From Fistularia commersonii (lineage: Eukaryota > Chordata > Actinopteri > Syngnathiformes > Fistulariidae): a stretch of 64,000 bases of DNA. This document shows positions 57,861 to 64,000 of the stretch, piece after piece (positions within the stretch are counted from its first letter, which is position 1; the number at the start of each line of letters is the position of its first letter). The notes under the pieces are model-generated. The model ran no database searches. It saw only the letters and a list, made by a program, of their open reading frames with translations, and was not told where the DNA came from. The stretch is from positions 9,195,001 through 9,259,000 of the forward strand of contig JBBMNZ010000028.1 in the NCBI GenBank assembly GCA_037954325.1, read 5' to 3'. A program made the position numbers and the translations under genes.

Positions 57861-59710
57861 CAGAGATTAAACCCAGCAGGCAGCAGACACAAACAATACG
57901 TGGCAAGGAGCTAATATGCAGACAAAAATAAATGAGACACAATATTATTTCTGGGCTGATTACCCATTCATCTGTTTACGTGACCGCTGGTGTTTTCAGA
58001 CAATGAATTTACATTTGCAACTGACGAGCTGTTTGTGACGGCGCTGTGAAGTACATGTGTGGGCCCCAAATTAAAAAAAAAAAACATTACGGATGTTTTG
58101 CCAATTCTCTTTAATTTTCTAATGTACCAAAGGGGATGTATTTCACAATCAGTTATGAAAAGAGGATATAAGTCCTCATTTAATGTTTTGGTGTGTTGTT
58201 TTTTTTTTGGGGGGGGGGGGGCTGACACCAACTGCTACTCATTTTAAAATCGATTCTGAGATTACGGTATTTATGGAGAAAGCTTTGCAATGAGGTTCAC
58301 CCATTTGTTTTTGAAAGCAAATAAAGATTGTTATATTATTCACAGAGTCTGATCAGGAAGACAAACACTGAAGACCCCTGGTTGAGGTAGATACCTCTTT
58401 CTGAGAAGAAGTAAGCAAGCCTTTATAAAAAAAATATGAATTTCATGATGACTTTTTGTTTATGGTACAGATTCTGGTCACCACACACTGATCAGATAAC
58501 AGGTGGGTTTTAAAAAATAGATATACATACATAAACTTGGTCTAAGCTAAAACTTTCTGGGGAACAAACATGTGATTTGAAAAGTACGCAGGCAAAGAAA
58601 ACACAATATAACAAATAGAATACTATAAAGTCATGTACAGCATTGATCAGTGGACTATAGCTATTTTCTGAAAACTTAAATGAGTAAAACCAACTATGTC
58701 CAAATCAGACAACTATGAGCCCACAGAAGTACTTCTTAAAATTATTTTTTTGAGCAAGTACATTTACAAAGCATAACAAAACTGATGAAATTGAGCTCCA
58801 AAAACAGCTCTTCAAGAAACTGATAAGAAGGTGGAAGAACTTTATATCAAATACCATTAGCATCAAGTGATGATATGCATGCTAACATTAGCCTACAATG
58901 CTATCGAGAATACAGCAGGAGAAGGTCCGCGCAAAATGCTCACAGAACACCTCCAAGAATCAGCAATATCAAAACTGTAATAAAAGTTATTTTTTAAGGT
59001 TTGGTATCTTGATATTTTACAAAATATGGTTGTGTTAAACCCAAGGTTTTCGCACTTGCATCGCTACGACGCACCACCCTGTCAACGAGAATAAAGGCAG
59101 ACAATATTGACAAAATTAGCAATGTGTGACTCAACAGCGCCCCCCAATGGCCAAAGTCTAAAATAGCAGCTGAAACATTTGCTGCATCATTTATTTATCT
59201 TCCTGAAAAGAAGGTAGCTTTGCTCGAACCCAAATTTGAATGCCTTGACTTTTACACAACTTTTTGAGCCTGATCAGTCTAAAAACAAAGCTACATATAT
59301 ATTTTACATATTTTCTGTGTTTCGCCATTTAAATTTTTCATTATTGTAGTTGTTGAACGATCAGCCGTGACAGACTGCCCACGAACACAACATCCCAGAA
59401 TCTAGAATCTATACTGTTTTGGACGCGTAAATGTAAACAAACGCTACAATAGCAATCTAGCAGTGAACTAGTATTTTGCGGCTGCAGCTTTTGCACAGAG
59501 CACTCTTGTATCTTTATTGTGCAATAAAATCAGAGCTAAAGCTATATCACACACAATTGTTACTTGAGAAAAAAGCCTTCAGAGACTTTGCAGACGTTTC
59601 AGCAAATTTGCAGTTCCAGAACATACATTTGTTTGGCACCGATAGTACCGGTTCAATGCTCACACAGTTACCATGCGACACCAAAAACTATAGGAAAGGA
59701 CTCTTTGTAT
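57861..59710. other. No gene seen; T/G homopolymer
   Basis: A T-run directly followed by a G-run at about 58199-58221. The rest is AT-rich without a recognisable element. Confidence 0.4.
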
Positions 59711-59712
59711 AC

Positions 59713-59749
<37 letters not shown>

Positions 59750-59777
59750 GGTGTGGGTGTGTGTGTGGGTGTGTGTA
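59711..59777. repeat. (GT)n microsatellite, imperfect second half
   Basis: About 14 perfect GT units followed by GTAT and GGGT variants. Confidence 0.95.
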
Positions 59778-61399
59778 GCTGGGAGTCACACCATGGCAAT
59801 ACTGATGGGTCACACTACACCAAGCTTGCATAAATGGCATATAGCGAAAATCTCATGCATATTTTTCACATTCCACGGCATTTTTGCTATGCACTGGCGT
59901 GAAACAGCTTTCAGCCTGATATCTGTAAGACTCCCTCCAAGACTTGACACAAAAAATAAACACAATGAAAATCTGAAATCAATCCAGTATGTGCATAAAT
60001 GCATTTTTAATCACTGATGTATTTGAATTGCATTAAAGCATGTTGGTGTTTTAAACTGCATAATAAAATAGCGAACAATAACTTTGCATAGGTTTAACGT
60101 TCTCTTTCAAAACAGCAATGAAAATTTGCTTTCCTGTGTACAGAGTTACAAAGGGACTCCAAAATACTGAAAGTCGCCCCCACAAAATTACAGCAGTTGC
60201 AGAATACTGCACAGGCTCGCCTGACGACTGATACTGTGGATGTTTTTAGCGTGATACCTGTGACGTCTAGTCCCAAACTTGGCACTGCAATACAAAATTA
60301 TTATCTAGTTTTGTTAAATTTGTCTGGAGAACTGTAAAGGTAAGAAGTGGGATTGGTGTAAGCTGTGAACATTTATTTCCCTCTAAATCCTCCCGTTAGT
60401 CGATCTCCCTTCTCCGCGGACGAATAAAATTCTGTTGCTCCATCGCCATGGCACAGGATTTGCTTTTACGTTTCCACACTGGCTCGTAAACCTGTCATCG
60501 CATTAAGATGCATTTAAGTATCAGACATATATCTAATCTTGTTTTTCTGGAGTAAGACCCGCCAGAGTCCCGGCGGTCGATGAAATGATCAACCTGCCAC
60601 TGCTTTTCCCTTTTTTAATTTTATTTTATTATGTGTGGAACCCTAAAAAAAAAAAGCTAAATATGACACAAATTTGACTGGACGTAACACTGCGGGTCTA
60701 ATTATGTTATAGGGGAGACAAAAAGCTCCCCAGCTAGCGAATGTGCCCGTGGTTGCTGCGCGCTTCGCTTCAAATGGAAACTGCTCGGCCTAATTGGCCT
60801 ATTGGATACAGCCTAATCAGACTTGCTGGTTTGTCTTGCTCAACATTTTATCCCTATCCTTGTATCAATTTTCAACTAAATTAGCCCGGTTCACCAGAGA
60901 TGTAGCTGAATTAGGCAGTGGCGGGGGGGGGGGGCTGTTTTCACGCCATATCTGGCAAACCGGATTGCAATGAAGGAGAGTGTCTTCCCATGTATTCAGG
61001 AGCAAACACGTAGTTTTTGACCTGGATGTGTTCAAGGTCGGGGAATGAAAATTGCAAACGATGCGCTGTTTTAGCGCTTAGAAAACATAGAAGCGATGTG
61101 AGGATGTGTAGAGCACTTGACACCAGGGTGTAGCCTGATAATACGGTACGATGGCGCCAGTCGTGGAACGGCACTCATTTCGCGCGTTTCATTAATCCAA
61201 CAGAGAGTGTTTGCCTTTCGTATTGAAGGTTGGTGTTCAATTCAAACGTAAGGCATCTGATATGTACTCTCACGGAAAGAAGGGTTGGTCTCTAGAGGAT
61301 CTATTTTTCTATCTTTTCTACTTGAGATCATCACCACCGTTGCCCTTGTGGAACACTGAAAACACCTGCTGTTTTATAATGATGATATCTATTTTTTTC
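59778..61399. other. No gene; possible conserved non-coding block (about 60690-61180)
   Basis: From 60690 to 61180 the DNA is repeat-poor apart from a G12 run near 60923-60934. It has cores such as GGCCTAATTGGCCTATTGG near 60787, AGCCTAATCAGAC near 60811 and AACTAAATTAGCCCG near 60873. Elsewhere AT-rich with no gene. Confidence 0.24.
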
Positions 61400-61660
61400 T
61401 TTCATTATCTATAGTGCGCTCAGGGCCGTGGGGGTGCCAGAGTTTATGCCAGCTGTCATTTGGCAAAAGGCGGGATTCACCTTGGACCTGTCGCCAATTG
61501 ATCCCAGGGCCACATATAGAGACGCACAACTATTCACTCCCTCATTCACACGCCTGGGGTGTTAATTTAGGGTCTCCAATGAACCTCCTGCATGTTTTTG
61601 GACTGATAGAGGAGACCAGAAGAACATGGAAGAAACTCCACATGAAAAGTCGTGATCGTA
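61400..61660 (+). repeat. Family A dispersed repeat, near-complete copy
   Basis: GCGCTCAGGGCCGTGGGGG, GTTTATGCCAGCTGTCATTT, CAGGGCCACATATAGAGAC, CACAACTATTCACTCCCTC, TTTAGGGTCTCCAATGAACC, TTTTTGGACTGATAGAGGAG and GAAGAACATGGAAG. All main blocks are present. Confidence 0.9.
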
Positions 61661-62261
61661 TCAGGATTTTTTCTCTTTTTCCTTTACGTACGTTGGTGCC
61701 GTGGCCAGCGCTCACGCCACACAGCACGATGGTTCCTTGGTCTGATCCAGGGGTTGACTGGGTTCTCTCTGTGTTGTATCACAACGCCTGATTGATTTTA
61801 TGAAACCATTTCATTTGCGGTCATCGTGTACCATCCATGCAGCATTTACCTGGTGCCTCAGACTCCATTAGATGAATATCTGGACAAACTGGGGAAGGTG
61901 GAACAAGTAAATTGGAAACGCTTTGAAAGAAACCCCAACCCTTGGTGCCTGTACATGTACAATATTACAAGATTTTCATGTGCGTGGTTGTGGTGTTAAT
62001 AGCAGAATTCACAGGCAATGTAGAGTTTTGTTTTTCATGTTTGGTTGTTGACGGTATTTAGTACGCCTATAGATGATTGATTGTGTTCCATGCTCCCTGT
62101 GGTTGCCCCAAGTTTCCACACCTTCATCAGTCCTGGCTGAATGTAACAGCCTTCCTCAAGTGGACTTGAGGTACTTTGGAGTACTACATGGGGTGTGATC
62201 AAATATTATGTAATGTGTATTTAAAGACTGCCGGTGTCGATGCTGCCGGCATGATCGCTCA
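61661..62261. other. No gene seen
   Basis: Spacer between two family A copies in the same orientation. Nothing recognisable. Confidence 0.4.
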
Positions 62262-62530
62262 TTATATTCATTCATTTATTCAGTCATCATCTATTCTGCT
62301 TATCCTGCTCACAGGATCGCTGCAGGAGGGCGCTGGACACCAGCTAGTCACCGCTGATTTTAGACAAGAGTCAGGTTTTGACCCGCTAATTCCCCAATAC
62401 TGTTATTGGACTGGGGGAGGAAGACAGAGAACCTGGAGAAAACACAAGAAGGAGAACATGGAGGCAACCCAGGGGAAAATATGGAAACCCATCATGAAGA
62501 GAACCAAGTCCCGCAGAACCAAATGAAACC
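62262..62530 (+). repeat. Family A dispersed repeat
   Basis: ATTCATTCATTTATTCAG, CTGCTTATCCTGCTCACAGG, TCGCTGCAGGAGGGCGCTGG, TTATTGGACTGGGGGAGGAA and GAAGGAGAACATGGAGGC. The ATAGAGAC middle block is lost by deletion. Confidence 0.85.
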
Positions 62531-63397
62531 AGCCCAGCGGGTAAGACGTTTCTCGTGATGAGCCTTTTTCACCTCCAGTCCACATCCTATTTGCGCTCCT
62601 TTGCTGCAGTAGGCTGATCCTTACGCTCCTGTTCAGCCACGCTATACTCACGAAGAGTCTGGGCATCAGCCGTCATTTTCCCCCGCCGCCGAGGATCCTT
62701 GTCTCGGAAACCATGTTTCCCACTAAATTGTAAATGCATTCATGCAGTTACAATACTGTCTGAGGGCTGCGGCGAGGCGGCGGTGAGGGGGTTCGGAGTA
62801 AACATCTCAAAGGTTTGTGTAGTCTTTTGCTTTTTCTAATTTAAGTTTCGACCTCATCGCACCCGACGCAAAGAAATAGAACCGCTTAAAAAAAAAAAAA
62901 ATTAAAGGTCAGATTTGTACCCAACAAATTGTGAAAACAAAATGTTTTCTTTCCCGCAGTTCCTTACTTGCTGAGATGCTTCTGGGTTTGATAATTATTT
63001 ACCCGTGTTAAGTCCACTGAAATTGTTTGCCTTGAAATTAAGACAAATTCCTTGCATTGGAAAGAATCAACAAAATAATGCGCTCTTTCTACTTATTTGT
63101 TCCCTGCACGAAGCTTCAAAACGGGGGGGGGGGGGACATGTCTCCCGCTCAGCTCGTTTGCTTGAAGTAAATAAACAATTTATTTTTTCCATTATGATGT
63201 CAGGAAAAGAAGATACGATGTCAGCTGCATTTTTTTTTACCTCCAGCTAACCAGGGAGGAACATTTCAGCAAGCATCACTGAAGGTTCTCGGCCATCAAG
63301 CTCGCAGGTGTATCCTTGTGAAGATGTTTCACCTCCAATCCGATGATCCAATTTGAAAGTGGGTACAGAATCGACCAACGCTGGGGTTTTTCACATA
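62531..63397. other. No gene seen
   Basis: A-run near 62888-62901 and a G-run of about 13 near 63123-63135. No recognisable element. Confidence 0.4.
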
Positions 63398-63471
63398 GCA
63401 AAGCAGCGCAGGGAGAATATAAAAAACACTTGAAGCCATTTGATAGTACATGGTTATTATTCCCGCCATGC
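63398..63471 (+). repeat. Family B duplicated sequence, copy 2
   Basis: Matches 26331-26400 from GCAAAGCAG and CAGGGAGAAT through CATTTGATAGTACATGG to TTATTATTCCCGCCATGC. It has four extra bases in the middle. Flanking DNA is unrelated to that of copy 1. Confidence 0.75.
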
Positions 63472-64000
63472 CTTCGCTCACCATGTTGTCTTCTTCTTTG
63501 CTTAAGGTACACGTGTCCGTTCCCTATCACTGTCAGAAAGCGTCTCGAGGAATTAGAGAGGAGGTGGTCATACAATGTTCACTCTCTATACAACGGCGTG
63601 TTTAGATTATCCGAAGTCAAATCAACAAACACATATTAGATCTATCTGCACCCTGCAAACCAACCGGAGAGGTAAACAACCAAATTCTTACATTCGTTTC
63701 CAAAACGACGCAAACACAACACGCGCGGTTATGGGTAGACAATAACAACAATGGTGGACTTTCTTGCTCCATTGAATCTTTCAATGCTTTTTCAGCAAAG
63801 TGTGGATTTCCCATACTGCCCTGTAGTTTAGGGTCACTTGAAGCAATAAGCCTCATCGTTGGTCCGTGCAAATATTCAACAGTTAACCCTTGTTGATGTT
63901 TTCAGTCGCTATCGTGTCCACATTTTTCACGGGGGGGGGTTTTGTGAAATCACAGCACTAACTGCTGGCCTGGCAGTGCTTCTGGGTTTCTATCTATCTA
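63472..64000. other. No gene seen; window ends in the start of a (TCTA)n tract
   Basis: The 84-codon minus frame at 63617-63871 is not recognised. A G-run of nine lies near 63932-63940. The last 14 bases are TCTA units, cut by the window edge. Confidence 0.4.

Overview
The window looks like non-coding DNA from a bony (teleost) fish nuclear genome. I found no confident protein-coding gene, rRNA, tRNA, CRISPR array or bacterial operon. Evidence for a fish: many long AC/GT microsatellites, homopolymer runs, decayed pogo/Tigger DNA transposons, a LINE ORF2 tail, a Ty3/gypsy RNase H remnant, a possible PIF/Harbinger fragment, and about fifteen copies of a dispersed repeat (called family A here) that is ubiquitous in fish genomes. 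Most open reading frames start at non-ATG codons, are made of dinucleotide repeats, or lie inside repeats. The stretches between repeats have the look of a regulatory landscape or long introns. This is inference, because no alignment could be run.

Layout. 0-13.5 kb: an 85-bp tandem repeat, four family A pieces, GT/CA microsatellites, a GC-rich tract at 6.9-7.6 kb, a TCTCAC array at 10.4 kb, and an 884-bp pogo/Tigger element at 11.65-12.53 kb. 13.5-22.5 kb: regulatory-looking DNA, three family A copies and a perfect (AC)64 tract at 19.7 kb. 22.5-28.4 kb: two sister Tigger-derived elements in the same orientation (22.53 and 27.46 kb), each with the relic of a CENP-B-type DNA-binding domain on the minus strand, plus a 22-G run and a purine-rich tract. 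28.4-43.5 kb: mostly regulatory-looking DNA, an (AC)39 tract, a CpG-rich possible promoter at 34.65-34.96 kb and a LINE 3' tail at 38.9 kb. 43.5-46.1 kb: a LINE ORF2 fragment abutting a possible Harbinger fragment, then the gypsy remnant. 46-64 kb: regulatory-looking DNA, eight family A pieces, one well-formed candidate exon at 55.68-55.79 kb (minus), and the second member of a 70-bp duplicated sequence (family B) at 63.4 kb.

What stands out: the paired Tigger elements; the pogo element with duplicated internal modules; the family B pair 37 kb apart; the candidate exon at 55.7 kb; the promoter-like patch at 34.8 kb; a 16-bp palindrome of POU-like half-sites at 51.76 kb; and an apparent excess of octamer sites. 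No previously undescribed multi-gene system is visible.
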